Part shown: positions 1 to 7,854 of the stretch, piece by piece
Layout of the letters: each line of letters starts with the position of its first letter
How positions within the stretch are numbered: position 1 is the stretch's first letter
NCBI GenBank assembly: GCA_005778115.1
Contig: SXKJ01000343.1
Location: 1 to 34,627 of the forward strand
Length of the DNA: 34,627 nucleotides
DNA from: Planctomyces sp.
GTDB lineage: Bacteria > Planctomycetota > Planctomycetia > Planctomycetales > Planctomycetaceae
Reading direction: 5' to 3'
Notes under the pieces: generated by a model
What the model was told of the DNA's origin: nothing
Database searches by the model: none
The model's input: the letters and a program-made list of their open reading frames with translations, nothing else
Translations under genes and position numbers: made by a program

Positions 1-133
1 CCCGACATCACCGCTGAACAACGCTTGGGGAGGGGGAACCTCCGCGCAGACTCCGACATTCCGGACTCCCCACCAGCCTCCATCCACAGCGCACCCGAAA
101 AAACTGGCCACTGACCGATGCATGAATAATGCG

Positions 134-194
134 GGCTAGCGCCGTGCCGCTCACAAAGTGAGTGCCATTGGGCTGACGCCGCCCCGCTCGCCTG
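134..194. repeat. Composite palindromic repeat, copy 1 (class B hairpin joined to class C arm)
   Basis: This element lies just downstream of the stop of trmB. Its first part carries the GCTA-loop motif (GGCTAGCGCC then GCCGCTCAC), and its second part carries GGGCTGACGCCGCCCCGC, the class C arm. The reverse complement of the whole 61-bp unit matches 19976-20037 closely, with one single-base length difference and a few substitutions. That makes it a true dispersed repeat and not a chance hairpin. Confidence 0.8.
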
Positions 195-203
195 AGAGTT
201 TTG

Positions 204-1001
204 CTACGACCTGGCTTCGATTTCATCCAACTGGCGTAGTCGGCGGTCGGCATTGAATGTTGGAGGCGGTAGCGAGTTCGCTAATCGCAGCGCTTCATCC
301 ACGCTGATTTCATATCGTCGAATCGCCTCGCCGCGGAAGATTGGCAGGCCGTGATGTCGGGCGATGATCTCGCGGCGAGTGCGCCCGCGCGGCGAATCGG
401 ACCACGGGCCGCTGAGTGCGCGCAGATCGAAGAAGCAGGGGACGACCGACTGTATGTAGGCCCAATAGCTCGGATGATCCGTCTGCAACAACAGCTTGCC
501 CCCCGGCGTGAGCGACCGATGCGCCAGTGACAAGAACTCTGGCGTGATCAGCCGGCGATGAATTTGCGCGGGATCGTAGAACGGTTGTGGATGATAGATG
601 TGGATCTCGGCGACGGAACCTGCGGCGACGTGCTCGGAGAGAAACTCGCGGCCGCCGATGACGGCGAAGCGAATGTTGCTCAGCCCGCGTTGATTCGCTC
701 GGCGAGTCGCGTAGCGGATCACGACTGGCAGGATTTCGATCCCCAGATGATCGACTTCCGGCCGAGCAACCGCGCTGGCCAGCGTCGAGCGTCCATTGCC
801 GCATCCGATGTCGATCACGACGGGTGCTCTTCGACCGAACAACGCTTCCCAATAAAGCAGGCCAGACGGGACTTTCTTGAGAGCGGTCTTCGCCCATTGT
901 TCGGGCGGCAAGATGCGGCCGGGGATCGGCACGCCGAACTCAAGTTCAATGTCGCCTGGTTGTGGCTGAGGCTGCGGCGGTGAGCGTCGATTGGAGGGCA
1001 T
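204..1001 (-). CDS. trmB: tRNA (guanine-N7-)-methyltransferase, TrmB family
   Basis: The product (265 aa from the chosen start) is an SAM-dependent methyltransferase of the TrmB family, which makes m7G46 in the variable loop of tRNA. Visible are the SAM-binding motif VIDIGCGNGRSTL, the acidic end of the next strand (HLGIEI), and the region EIHIYHPQPFYDPAQIHRRL, which replaces the family's usual PDPW.K.RH motif and is divergent (HPQP for PDPW). LLLQTDHPSYWAYI follows as in other members. The frame stays open upstream to 1139, but that extension crosses a hairpin pair (1044-1095) and overlaps the end of the next gene, so the internal ATG at 1001 is preferred. The N-terminus is Pro-rich. No clear Shine-Dalgarno precedes this ATG. 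The family call is firm; the substituted substrate-binding motif leaves exact specificity open. Confidence 0.87.
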   Translation of the reverse strand: MPSNRRSPPQPQPQPGDIELEFGVPIPGRILPPEQWAKTALKKVPSGLLYWEALFGRRAPVVIDIGCGNGRSTLASAVARPEVDHLGIEILPVVIRYATRRANQRGLSNIRFAVIGGREFLSEHVAAGSVAEIHIYHPQPFYDPAQIHRRLITPEFLSLAHRSLTPGGKLLLQTDHPSYWAYIQSVVPCFFDLRALSGPWSDSPRGRTRREIIARHHGLPIFRGEAIRRYEISVDEALRLANSLPPPTFNADRRLRQLDEIEARS

Positions 1002-1043
1002 CGGGGGAGCACTGGGAAAAAGATCGACGACTGACGGATGAAT

Positions 1044-1095
1044 GCGAGTCGCGGGAGCGACTCGCCTACGTAGCTCAGTCGCTCCAGCGACTGAG
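1044..1095. repeat. Tail-to-tail pair of GTAG hairpins (class A)
   Basis: Two perfect hairpins with 9-bp stems and 4-nt loops lie back to back: GCGAGTCGC-GGGA-GCGACTCGC (1044-1065) and CTCAGTCGC-TCCA-GCGACTGAG (1074-1095). They are joined by CTACGTAG (1066-1073). Each hairpin is therefore preceded on its own strand by GTAG, and the two share a junction at their GTAG feet. The unit sits in the 134-bp spacer between the DUF3467 gene and trmB, both on the minus strand. Confidence 0.85.
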
Positions 1096-1135
1096 AATTC
1101 CTTCTGCGAGTTGCTCACCCAACGAGCAGCGAGAA

Positions 1136-1825
1136 TCACAGCAAATCATCGAGCGGCCGCTGCGGCGGTTCCTGCTGTTGTTGCTGAGCGGCTGCGATCT
1201 TGCGCTGGAACTGCTCGAACGAGTGCGTCAGCGATTCGAGCAGGCGCGGTACGTTGGGAGCCGACATGTAGACTCGCGCCGACACGACCGAACGTGGGAA
1301 GAACGTCGTGATGAAGTCGAACAGGAATTCGGTGGCCGTGTGGCCAATCATCACGGCATTGGCGTACGCCCCGCCCAGTTCGGTGTCTTTGATCTTGAGT
1401 TGCTCGTACAGCTCTTGGGCCGAGCCTTGTTGCTGCGGCTGTTGCATCTGCTGCTGATAGGCTTCGGCGGTGGCGGGTGGACACAACGGGTGTGCCTGCG
1501 TTCCCGGCATGACCGGGTTGCCGAATCGCTGAGTGTAGTTGTTGAGGTTGTCCCGCAGCGCGGCGATGAATCTGGGCACGACGGCGGGGGGAAGAACGAC
1601 TCGGGCCGCCACCTGCTGCGGCTTCGACATGCGCAGCAGGAAGTCGAGGATGAACTCATGCGGCCCGTTGAGGACGACCGCTCCAGTTGTGAAGACTCCA
1701 GCGGCGATGCTCTCTGGCACGAGCGCCCCGATGTGCGTGTTCTGAACTTCCTGGCTGACGACTTCACGGTTCTGCGGCGGCTGATCAGGTTTGTCGTCGT
1801 TCGATTCGGGAAACATGTCGTTCAT
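1136..1825 (-). CDS. Tandem DUF3467-domain protein
   Basis: This 229-aa soluble protein has two copies of a DUF3467-like domain. The first (about residues 30-103) has the pattern AAGVFTTGAVVLNGPHEFIL...ARVVLPPAVVPRFIAALRDNL. The second (about 150-212) repeats it as GAYANAVMIGHTATEFLFDF...ARVYMSAPNVPRLLESLTHSF. A Gln-rich linker joins them and a Gln-rich tail follows. DUF3467 has no established function. GGAG lies about 9 nt before the ATG at 1825; an ATG three codons inside is also possible. The neighbouring gene at 2022-2387 encodes a single-domain paralogue on the same strand, so this looks like a local duplication. Confidence 0.85.
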   Translation of the reverse strand: MNDMFPESNDDKPDQPPQNREVVSQEVQNTHIGALVPESIAAGVFTTGAVVLNGPHEFILDFLLRMSKPQQVAARVVLPPAVVPRFIAALRDNLNNYTQRFGNPVMPGTQAHPLCPPATAEAYQQQMQQPQQQGSAQELYEQLKIKDTELGGAYANAVMIGHTATEFLFDFITTFFPRSVVSARVYMSAPNVPRLLESLTHSFEQFQRKIAAAQQQQQEPPQRPLDDLL

Positions 1826-1857
1826 GAGGGGGACTCCGAAAGGAAACTCGCCGGGTG

Positions 1858-1922
1858 AGCCGGAACGCGCTAGCGTCCGGTTTCTGGATTCATCGTCAAC
1901 CGGACGCTAGCGCGTTCCGGCT
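1858..1922. repeat. 65-bp perfect inverted repeat (class B, GCTA loop)
   Basis: Two 25-bp arms (1858-1882 and 1898-1922) are exact reverse complements around a 15-nt centre. Each arm folds on itself around GCTA (stem CCGGAACGC / GCGTCCGG, one bulged base), and the left arm is preceded by GTG, giving GTGAGCCGG. It lies between two minus-strand DUF3467 genes, so its transcript could form a strong stem. No T-run follows, which argues against a simple intrinsic terminator. Confidence 0.9.
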
Positions 1923-2021
1923 AAATCTCATTCATGGTCGGGTGACAGATACGAAAACGTCGGTGGCGGCAAGTCCGCTCACCGACGTTATTCTGGTTCA
2001 ATTCCGCTATGGTTCAGGTAA

Positions 2022-2387
2022 CTAGGTTCCCGAACGCAAGCGGCGCATCACATCGGTTTCGAGCGTGCCAAAGGCCTGCTCGTGGCGTTGCAACGTCACC
2101 GCCAGAGCTTGCAACAGCCGCTTGGCCGTGAAGTGATTCATGATGATTCGCTGCCCGACATTGACCGTCACGCTTCCTTGAGCGAACGGATTCGGGTTCA
2201 GTCCCAGATCAAGAATCAACTCTTCCGGAGTGCTCGACACGCGGCAAAAGTTGGCGTAGCTGGCCACGATGCGGGCATCGTCCACGGTCAGCGTCTGCTG
2301 ACCGGACGGGGCAGCGGCGGGCGTGGCAGGTGCCTCGGGGGCAGTGTCGGGGTCCAGCTTGAGGGTCTCGTTCTTGTCTTTCGCCAC
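2022..2387 (-). CDS. DUF3467-domain protein (single domain)
   Basis: This is a 121-aa protein with one DUF3467-like domain: DDARIVASYANFCRVSSTPEELILDLGLN, then VTVNVGQRIIMNHFTAKRLLQALAVTLQRHEQAFG. A Pro/Ala-rich N-terminal linker comes first. A TTG at 2405 in the same frame would lengthen it by six residues. The GTG at 2387 is preferred because AGGAG sits 8 nt before it, and the longer reading would run through that Shine-Dalgarno. It is a paralogue of the two-domain protein at 1136-1825, on the same strand and about 200 bp upstream of it. Function is unknown. Confidence 0.8.
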   Translation of the reverse strand: MAKDKNETLKLDPDTAPEAPATPAAAPSGQQTLTVDDARIVASYANFCRVSSTPEELILDLGLNPNPFAQGSVTVNVGQRIIMNHFTAKRLLQALAVTLQRHEQAFGTLETDVMRRLRSGT

Positions 2388-2395
2388 GATGCATA

Positions 2396-2400
2396 CTCCT
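2396..2400 (-). promoter_or_regulatory. Shine-Dalgarno that fixes a GTG start
   Basis: AGGAG on the minus strand, 8 nt before the GTG at 2387. It decides the start of the single-domain DUF3467 gene against an out-of-frame ATG at 2394 and an upstream TTG. Confidence 0.65.
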
Positions 2401-2508
2401 GACAAATTAAGTGAGAGAGGTTTCCTTCACCGGCGATGAAATTGCCGGCCGCAAGCTCCAGACGAGGGCTTGCAGAGGGGAGTGAAGGTAGTGGGCTCGC
2501 GACTTTGA

Positions 2509-2559
2509 AGCAACGGCGCTTCAGCGCCGGTTTACGCCTCCGCTCCGCTGGAGTTGCTG
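2509..2559. repeat. Hairpin pair in a divergent spacer (class A-like, TTCA loop)
   Basis: CGGCGC-TTCA-GCGCCG (2514-2529) is a perfect short hairpin. An imperfect second hairpin follows (CTCCGC-TCCG-CTGGAG), and the pair is bounded by AGCAAC (2509) and GTTGCT (2559). It lies between the divergent DUF3467 gene and the small membrane protein gene. The TTCA loop matches class A elements elsewhere in the window, but the GTAG foot is absent. Confidence 0.5.
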
Positions 2560-2650
2560 ACCACGTCAGCCCTATACTCATTCGTAGTTCGGTTCCGTTC
2601 GTGGACCCGTTCTCAGAAAATTCCCCGCAACCGAGAATCGAAAGTTTTCG

Positions 2651-2839
2651 ATGTCGAAGCAGATGAAACGCATGTTGATCGGTTCCATCGCGGCCTCAGG
2701 TCTTGTCGCCGTGACTGCGGTCGTCGACTTGGTTCTCGGCATTCCCTATTCGGGAAGCATGGTCTTCGACGCACTGTTCCTGGTGACGGCAGGCATTGTG
2801 ATCTACATGGGGTACGAAACCTTGAAGGAATCGACTTGA
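2651..2839 (+). CDS. Small membrane protein, function unknown
   Basis: This 62-aa protein starts MSKQMKRM and has two likely membrane segments: about residues 9-29 (LIGSIAASGLVAVTAVVDLVL) and 36-54 (MVFDALFLVTAGIVIYMG). A positively charged N-terminus suggests an N-in topology. It ends in the polar tail YETLKEST. No family is recognised. The Shine-Dalgarno is weak (GAAAG about 8 nt upstream). Coding status rests on the clean hydrophobic/charged organisation and on the absence of a competing frame. Confidence 0.65.
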   Translation: MSKQMKRMLIGSIAASGLVAVTAVVDLVLGIPYSGSMVFDALFLVTAGIVIYMGYETLKEST

Positions 2840-2869
2840 TCGAGCGGCACCGGCCGGGGCAATCTAATA

Positions 2870-2928
2870 AGCCGCAGGACGCTAGCCTCGGTTCTTGTCG
2901 GACAAACCGGGGCTAGCGCCCGACGGCT
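2870..2928. repeat. Imperfect inverted repeat, class B (GCTA loop)
   Basis: The arms at 2870-2893 and 2905-2928 match at 20 of 24 positions as reverse complements. Each contains a CGCTAGCC core that can fold with a GCTA loop. It lies between the small membrane protein gene and the Dabb gene, both on the plus strand. Confidence 0.75.
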
Positions 2929-2973
2929 GATTTATGGGAGAGAGCGTCGATACTCGGCAGCAAGGAATCTGGA

Positions 2974-3387
2974 ATGCGTCAGACAATTGGAACGGCGATC
3001 ATTTCCGCACTCATCGCGGTGGCAATCATGAGCTTGATAAACAGCGATCAGTCCTCGGCGCAGTCGAAGGATTCTCCACGGAAAGTCTTGCGGCACGTCG
3101 TGCTCTTCAAGTTCAAAGAGGGAACGACCAAGGAGCAAATCCAAGCAGTCGAAACCGACTTCCGCAGCCTGCCTGGCAAGATCGACTCGATCCGCGACTT
3201 CGAGTGGGGCACGGACATCAGCCCCGAAGGCAAATCGAAGGGGTTCACGCACTGCTTTTTCGTAACGTTTGCCGATGAGAAGGGACGCGACGCTTACCTG
3301 CCGCACGCGGCTCACAAAGACTTCGTCAAACTTGTCGGGCCACACGTTGAAGACGTCTGCGTCGTGGACTATTGGACGCAGAATTAG
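2974..3387 (+). CDS. Secreted Dabb-family (stress-responsive alpha/beta barrel) protein
   Basis: This 137-aa protein begins with a signal peptide or anchor (residues 1-30, hydrophobic core IGTAIISALIAVAIMSLI). A Dabb domain follows: RHVVLFKFKEGTTKEQIQAVETDFRSLP, then HCFFVTFADEKGRDAYLPHAAHKDFV, and the C-terminal strand VEDVCVVDYW. Dabb domains form ferredoxin-like dimeric barrels. Some are plant stress proteins and some are cyclases, but most bacterial members have no known reaction. The early His and the later H-x-x-H-K-x-F segment are the conserved features seen here. It is probably exported; no substrate can be named. Confidence 0.85.
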   Translation: MRQTIGTAIISALIAVAIMSLINSDQSSAQSKDSPRKVLRHVVLFKFKEGTTKEQIQAVETDFRSLPGKIDSIRDFEWGTDISPEGKSKGFTHCFFVTFADEKGRDAYLPHAAHKDFVKLVGPHVEDVCVVDYWTQN

Positions 3388-3402
3388 AGCAAAGCAGACG
3401 AG

Positions 3403-4407
3403 TCAGCTCAGTATCACCGGTTGGTTCGTAACGAGTGATCGCTGCGCCCCGTCCAAGAGCGTGACGACAAAGCAGGCACAAGCCTCTTCTGTCGCATCCG
3501 GCACGCCCGAGCGAATCTGCCGAGCCAGCCACTCGAATTGATCGGTGTCCTCGGGATTGCCAGCGGGGGTCACCGGCGAGTCAAAGACTTCGCCTTCGTC
3601 GGTCAGTGTGTGTTGTCGGCCCTTTGCATATCCGCCGCGTTCGCCGGTCAGCATCCAGCCGCTTTGAACGGGCACGGGACTATCGAGCCGTACGTCGATT
3701 TCCGCCTCACAGCCTGACTCGAAGAGAACGTGCAGTGCGAGCGAGTCGCCAGCAAAGAGATCGTTGCCATCGGCGACACGATCGCCGACAGCGAACACGC
3801 GGATTGGGCGGCTCAGAACGAGCAGCACCAGTTGATCCAGGGCGTGAGCGACAAAGCGAAGCTTCGTGGCACCGGGCTGAGCGAGTTCGTCCCAGACAGC
3901 GGGCTCGACGCATCGAGTCGCACCACGAGGGGGGCGTGCGTAACTCCACAACACAAATTTCACCGCTCGAATCGCGCCGAGCTTCTCATCGCGGGCCACT
4001 GCCAAAGCCTGACGAAAATCCAGATCGGCTCGCCAAGGATGATGAATTAGCAGCCGACCTCGTCGAGACGCATCGGCAAACGCTTGCTCGGCTGCTGGAG
4101 GGCTAAGCGTGAATGGCGTCTCCACGATCAGGTGCTGGACGTGGTTCGTTTCGAGCGGCAAGCGGTCGAAAGGAAAGTCCCAATACGACGTGCCCCATAA
4201 GACGTCGACGTCCGTGGACTGCGCGAGCTCAGGCAAACTCATCAGCCGCACACCGAACGGAGCAATCAGACGGCTCACGTCCAATTCTTCTGACGCGGCG
4301 ACCACCTGAAACGGTCCTCCCACGGCTGATCGCTCAATCAAGTGCAGGCCGATGCGACCACATCCCACCAATCCGACGCGCAGCGGTGGCAAGGTGTCGC
4401 CAGCCAT
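3403..4407 (-). CDS. Gfo/Idh/MocA-family oxidoreductase
   Basis: This is a 334-aa NAD(P)-dependent dehydrogenase of the Gfo/Idh/MocA type. The Rossmann motif is RVGLVGCGRIGLHLIERS (about residues 10-27). The usual E-K-P motif after the third strand appears as LIVETPFTLS (E-T-P), so the conserved Lys is replaced by Thr. This may mean altered activity or a binding role. The C-terminal half has the expected beta-sheet pattern, including LHVLFESGCEAEIDVR and a closing F-E-W-L-A-R-Q-I helix. The start codon overlaps the stop of the upstream LecA-like gene by one base (TAATG), so the two are probably translationally coupled. Substrate is unknown. Confidence 0.85.
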   Translation of the reverse strand: MAGDTLPPLRVGLVGCGRIGLHLIERSAVGGPFQVVAASEELDVSRLIAPFGVRLMSLPELAQSTDVDVLWGTSYWDFPFDRLPLETNHVQHLIVETPFTLSPPAAEQAFADASRRGRLLIHHPWRADLDFRQALAVARDEKLGAIRAVKFVLWSYARPPRGATRCVEPAVWDELAQPGATKLRFVAHALDQLVLLVLSRPIRVFAVGDRVADGNDLFAGDSLALHVLFESGCEAEIDVRLDSPVPVQSGWMLTGERGGYAKGRQHTLTDEGEVFDSPVTPAGNPEDTDQFEWLARQIRSGVPDATEEACACFVVTLLDGAQRSLVTNQPVILS

Positions 4408-5192
4408 TACCGCGGTCCCTTCGCCAGGAGCTTGATGTGCCCAGACACATGCACGCGCAGCTTGCCGGTGCTCTTGTGTCCGGCCGGCAGATTCACGTTG
4501 AGCAACAAGATGCCGTCTTCTTTCGGCGTGAACTCCTTGCTGGCACCGACCTCGAATGGCTCGCCGATTTTGTCCTTGTCATTCGGGTTGTTGCCGCGGC
4601 CACCGGTTTTCGCAGCACTAGAGTCAGGGTCCGGCACGACAATTCCCATCAAGGCTCCGCAGCGCACGCCGGCCGCCATGTCTTTGGTCGGATCTTTGGT
4701 TGGCAAGCCGTTGGCATCGCACGGTCCGGTCATCGTGATCTTGTAGCTCCCCTGAGCTTCCACCCGGACCGGCTTCCCTCTGAAGACCTGCACCTGAGCT
4801 TTCCAACTGTCGGCGACATCCAAATCCATGTCGAAGTCATTGGTCTCGAAGAGTGCCTCGTTCAGCTTGTCGATCTTCTCTTTCAGCCCTGGCATTTCGG
4901 GCTTCAGGCGAGCGACCGTCCGCAATTGATCTTGAGCCTCTTCAAACAACTTCGCCTTCTCGTAGTCATCCGCCAGCTTGATCGTATCGGTGATGAAACC
5001 TTCCAGATTCTTCTCCGCGCGCTGGTCGAGTTCTTTGCTATCTCCCGACTTCTTAGTGGTCCCGGTTTTCACCTTGGCCTTGCTGGTCCCCGTCTGAGCG
5101 ACCGCTCGCGAACCATCCGACCAAACGATCGCTCCGCAAATCGCCAAAACCAACAACGACGCTGAAACCATAAACCATTGATTGCGCTGCAT
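4407..5192 (-). CDS. Secreted protein with a coiled region and LecA (PA-IL)-like domain
   Basis: This 261-aa protein has an N-terminal signal or anchor (MQRNQWFMVSASLLVLAICG), a Lys/Thr/Gly-rich linker and a helical segment (about residues 55-115, EKNLEGFITDTIKLADDYEKA). The C-terminal beta domain reads VQVFRGKPVRVEAQGSYKI, then GALMGIVVPD, then EFTPKEDGILLLNVNL, then TGKLRVHVSG. This order resembles the PA-IL/LecA-like fold, where the G-A-L-x-G and D-G-x-L-x-L-x-x-N segments form the sheet. The resemblance is by eye and moderate. It precedes the Gfo/Idh/MocA gene with a one-base overlap. The export signal suggests action outside the cytoplasm. Confidence 0.75.
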   Translation of the reverse strand: MQRNQWFMVSASLLVLAICGAIVWSDGSRAVAQTGTSKAKVKTGTTKKSGDSKELDQRAEKNLEGFITDTIKLADDYEKAKLFEEAQDQLRTVARLKPEMPGLKEKIDKLNEALFETNDFDMDLDVADSWKAQVQVFRGKPVRVEAQGSYKITMTGPCDANGLPTKDPTKDMAAGVRCGALMGIVVPDPDSSAAKTGGRGNNPNDKDKIGEPFEVGASKEFTPKEDGILLLNVNLPAGHKSTGKLRVHVSGHIKLLAKGPR

Positions 5193-5275
5193 GACAATTC
5201 TCCGCGAGAACGAAAAGCGTATGGGCGGCTATTAGAGCGCGGCTCGCAGGCGGAGGCAATCATCAACAGTGAATC

Positions 5276-5349
5276 TGGCGAACGGGGCGGCGTCAGCCCC
5301 CTGGTCTGTCTATCGCTGAACCGAGGGGCTGACGCCACCTCGCTCGCCA
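5276..5349. repeat. Class C inverted repeat (GGCGTCAGCCCC) in a divergent spacer
   Basis: The arms at 5276-5300 and 5325-5349 match at 22 of 25 positions as reverse complements, with a 24-nt centre. The element lies between the divergently transcribed LecA-like gene and the aldo/keto reductase. The same arm sequence recurs at about 166-194, 19976-20000, 20113-20173 and 30994-31074. Confidence 0.9.
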
Positions 5350-5424
5350 AAATGTTTCACTCTCGACCGCTTGACGAATACGATCCCGCCCCACTCGCTC
5401 CCTTCTCAAACAACGAGCCACTCC

Positions 5425-6390
5425 ATGACGCTGCGAACTCTCGGCCGAACCTCTCTTTCAATCACACCTTTGGGAATGGGCTGCTGGCCGATCACAGGCA
5501 TCACCAGCATCGACATCAACGAGGTCGACAGCCTCGCCACCATTCGAGCTGCGTTCGACGCCGGGATTACCTTCTTCGACACCGCCTACTGTTACGGCTA
5601 CGAGGGGGAAAGCGAGCAAATGGTCGCTCGCGTGCTGCGGCAAGACCGCGAGAAGATCGTCCTCGCCTCCAAGGGAGGCATTCATTGGGTCGCGAGAAAA
5701 CAAGTTCGGTGTGGCCGGCCGGAAACTCTGCGGCTTGAGTGCGACGAAAGCCTGCGACGCCTGCAAACGGATCGCATCGACCTCTATTACCTGCACGCCC
5801 CCGATCCGAGTGTCCCGATTGAAGAGTCGGCCGGCGCGATTGGTGAACTCATTCAACAAGGCAAAGTCCTGAGCGCAGGACTCTCGAACGCCAACGTCGA
5901 AACTCTCGATCGCTTTCACCGAGCCTGCCCGCTTACCGCGTTCCAACCGCACTTCAACATGCTGCAACGTGAGATCGAAGACGGGCCATTGCCGTGGTGC
6001 GTTGAGCACGGCGTCGCGGTCGTCGTCTATTGGCCCCTGATGAAAGGACTCCTCGCCGGACATTTGCCACGCGAGCACGTCTTCGGCGTCAAAGATGGCC
6101 GCAACAAATATCCCATGTTCTCCGGCGATGAGTGGCAGAAGAACCAAGACTTCTTGGACGTGCTGCGGGCCATCGCGATTGAGATCGGCCGCCCAGTCTC
6201 ACAGATCGTGCTCAACTGGACGATCCGGCGCCCCGGCATCACCGCCGCGCTCTGCGGAGCCAAGCGCCCGTACCAAATCCGCGAGAATGCCGAGTCGCTG
6301 AGTTGGTCGCTCACCTCGGACCAAATCGTCCGCATCAATAAGGCCATCACAGAGCGCGGTCCAATCGTCTCGAAAGCAGCCGTCTCATAA
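5425..6390 (+). CDS. Aldo/keto reductase
   Basis: This 321-aa NADPH-dependent reductase has a TIM-barrel fold. The catalytic tetrad is visible: Asp in FFDTAYCYG, Tyr in CYGYEGESE, Lys in VLASKGG and His in LYYLHAPD. The N-terminus MTLRTLGRTSLSITPLGMGCW is typical. The cofactor region near the end reads ITAALCGAKRPYQIRENAES, as in the family's phosphate-binding loop. A TTG at 5371 would add 18 residues with no resemblance to the family, so the ATG at 5425 was chosen. The gene diverges from the LecA-like gene across a palindromic repeat. The aldehyde or sugar substrate cannot be inferred. Confidence 0.9.
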   Translation: MTLRTLGRTSLSITPLGMGCWPITGITSIDINEVDSLATIRAAFDAGITFFDTAYCYGYEGESEQMVARVLRQDREKIVLASKGGIHWVARKQVRCGRPETLRLECDESLRRLQTDRIDLYYLHAPDPSVPIEESAGAIGELIQQGKVLSAGLSNANVETLDRFHRACPLTAFQPHFNMLQREIEDGPLPWCVEHGVAVVVYWPLMKGLLAGHLPREHVFGVKDGRNKYPMFSGDEWQKNQDFLDVLRAIAIEIGRPVSQIVLNWTIRRPGITAALCGAKRPYQIRENAESLSWSLTSDQIVRINKAITERGPIVSKAAVS

Positions 6391-6411
6391 GACGGATACG
6401 TCCCATAGGAC

Positions 6412-7095
6412 TCATCGGTCGCATCCGAACCGCTGCCATTCCGCCGGATTTGGTGCCACCACCGTGATCGACTCCTCGCGTGTCGGATGCTCGAATGTCA
6501 GCGAGCTGGCATGCAGTGCCAGCCAACCTTCCAGCTTGGTCCGCGAGCCGTACTTCGCGTCACCACATATCGGCATCCCGCGAGACGCCAATTGCACGCG
6601 AATCTGATGACTCCGCCCCGTCAGCAATTCAATCTCCAACAAACTCAGTCCGCGCACCGATTGCAAACACCGATATCTCAACCGTGATTCTTTGCCGCTG
6701 TCTCCTCCGGACGTCACCACTCGGCTGACATTCGTCGTTTCGTCTTTCGCCAACCAATCCAGTAATTCTCCCTCTCGCTGCGGCGGCCGTCCTTCGACAA
6801 CGCACTGATAAACTTTCTGCACCGAGTGCTTCCGAAACTGTTCCGACAACCGCGCCGCCCCCTTGCTCGTCCGAGCCAAAAGCAACACCCCCGACACCGG
6901 ACGATCTAAGCGATGCACCACCCCGACAAACACCTTCCCCGGCTTGTCATACTTCCGCCGCAGGTAGTCGCGAGCCAGATCGACCACCGAGACATCCTCG
7001 GTCCGATCCCCCATCGTCAACACCCCCGCCGGCTTGAGCACCGCCAGGCAATGATTGTCTTCCAGAAGTACTTGCAGACGATGCCGATTAGTCAT
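6412..7095 (-). CDS. RluA-family RNA pseudouridine synthase
   Basis: This 227-aa enzyme converts uridine to pseudouridine in rRNA or tRNA. The family signature is VHRLDRPVSGVLLLAR, which holds the catalytic Asp. Also present are the N-terminal DNHCLAVLKPAGVL strand, the ITG-like LLTGRSHQIRVQLAS segment (RSHQIR is a strong marker) and GDAKYGS. There is no N-terminal S4 domain, so it is the short form. The target position in RNA cannot be told from the sequence. It is convergent with the aldo/keto reductase gene. Confidence 0.92.
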   Translation of the reverse strand: MTNRHRLQVLLEDNHCLAVLKPAGVLTMGDRTEDVSVVDLARDYLRRKYDKPGKVFVGVVHRLDRPVSGVLLLARTSKGAARLSEQFRKHSVQKVYQCVVEGRPPQREGELLDWLAKDETTNVSRVVTSGGDSGKESRLRYRCLQSVRGLSLLEIELLTGRSHQIRVQLASRGMPICGDAKYGSRTKLEGWLALHASSLTFEHPTREESITVVAPNPAEWQRFGCDR

Positions 7096-7250
7096 CCGAT
7101 CTTCGTTTCCACACGTCCTAGAAGAAGCTTCAAGAACAACTCGATACGCCAGTCATTTATATGGGTGGTTTGAGGAAAGGCTCCTTGAAGGCGAACCTGG
7201 AATGGAGAGTTCAAACCCAATTCCTGATTCTCCGACAACGAACGTGTGTG

Positions 7251-7854
7251 ATGTCAGACGTGCTGATGGTTAGTTGCGATTTGCATGACCGGACGATGGT
7301 GTTTAAGAGCTGTGTTGGTCGTGAGGGAACCGTTCGGACGAAGACGGTTCCGTACGATTTTGGGAGTCGCCGGATGCTGATCGAGCGATTGAAATCGGAT
7401 GCGGCGGCAGCCGGTGCGGAGAAGATTGTGTTCGCGGAAGAGGCTTCGGGGCAAGGTTTCGGGTTGTTCGATCAGTTACGGGAGGCGGGGATCGAGTGTG
7501 AGGTTCTGGCTCCGACGAAGATGGGCCACGACACCGGGGGAGTGGAAGCGGAAGACCGACGATCGTGATTCGGAGAAGATTCTGGATTTGGTCCGCGCAC
7601 ATGTGTTGGCCGGGGCGAACTTGCCGACGGAGTGGGTGCCGGGACTTCATACGCGGGGCGACCGGGAAGTGGCGCGACAGCGAGTGACCGTGGCAGCCAA
7701 GCGTAGCAAGGTGAAAACGCAGGTGCAGGCGTTGCTAATACCCTGCGATCTGAGAAAGCCCTTGGAGGTGAAAGGCTCGTGGACGAAAGCCTTCGAGTCG
7801 TGGTTACGACACTTGGCGGAGGGCCGGATGGTGTTCCCAGTTTGTTGGGATTAG
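7251..7854 (+). pseudogene. IS110-family transposase remnant, frameshifted
   Basis: Two overlapping frames together give the N-terminal DEDD domain of an IS110-type transposase. The first frame (from the ATG at 7251) has VSCDLHDRTMVFK, then KIVFAEEASGQGFGLFDQL and CEVLAPTKM. It then loses register near 7525-7550 and stops at 7568. The next frame continues with EWKRKTDDRDSEKILDLVRA, WVPGLHTRGDREVARQR and KVKTQVQALL, which are characteristic of the family, and stops at 7854. The C-terminal Transposase_20 domain, with its catalytic Ser, was not found intact. IS110 elements are mobilised by a bridge RNA encoded in their flanks, but no intact flank is evident. The element is dead. Confidence 0.85.

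Noticed and set aside
962..1858. 298-aa open frame on the plus strand
   Set aside because: It covers the complement of the tandem DUF3467 gene, which has clear domain structure and a ribosome site. The plus-strand protein has no recognisable features.
1858..1922. Intrinsic terminator between DUF3467 genes
   Set aside because: The stem is perfect, but no T-run follows on either strand, and the sequence belongs to a dispersed repeat class.
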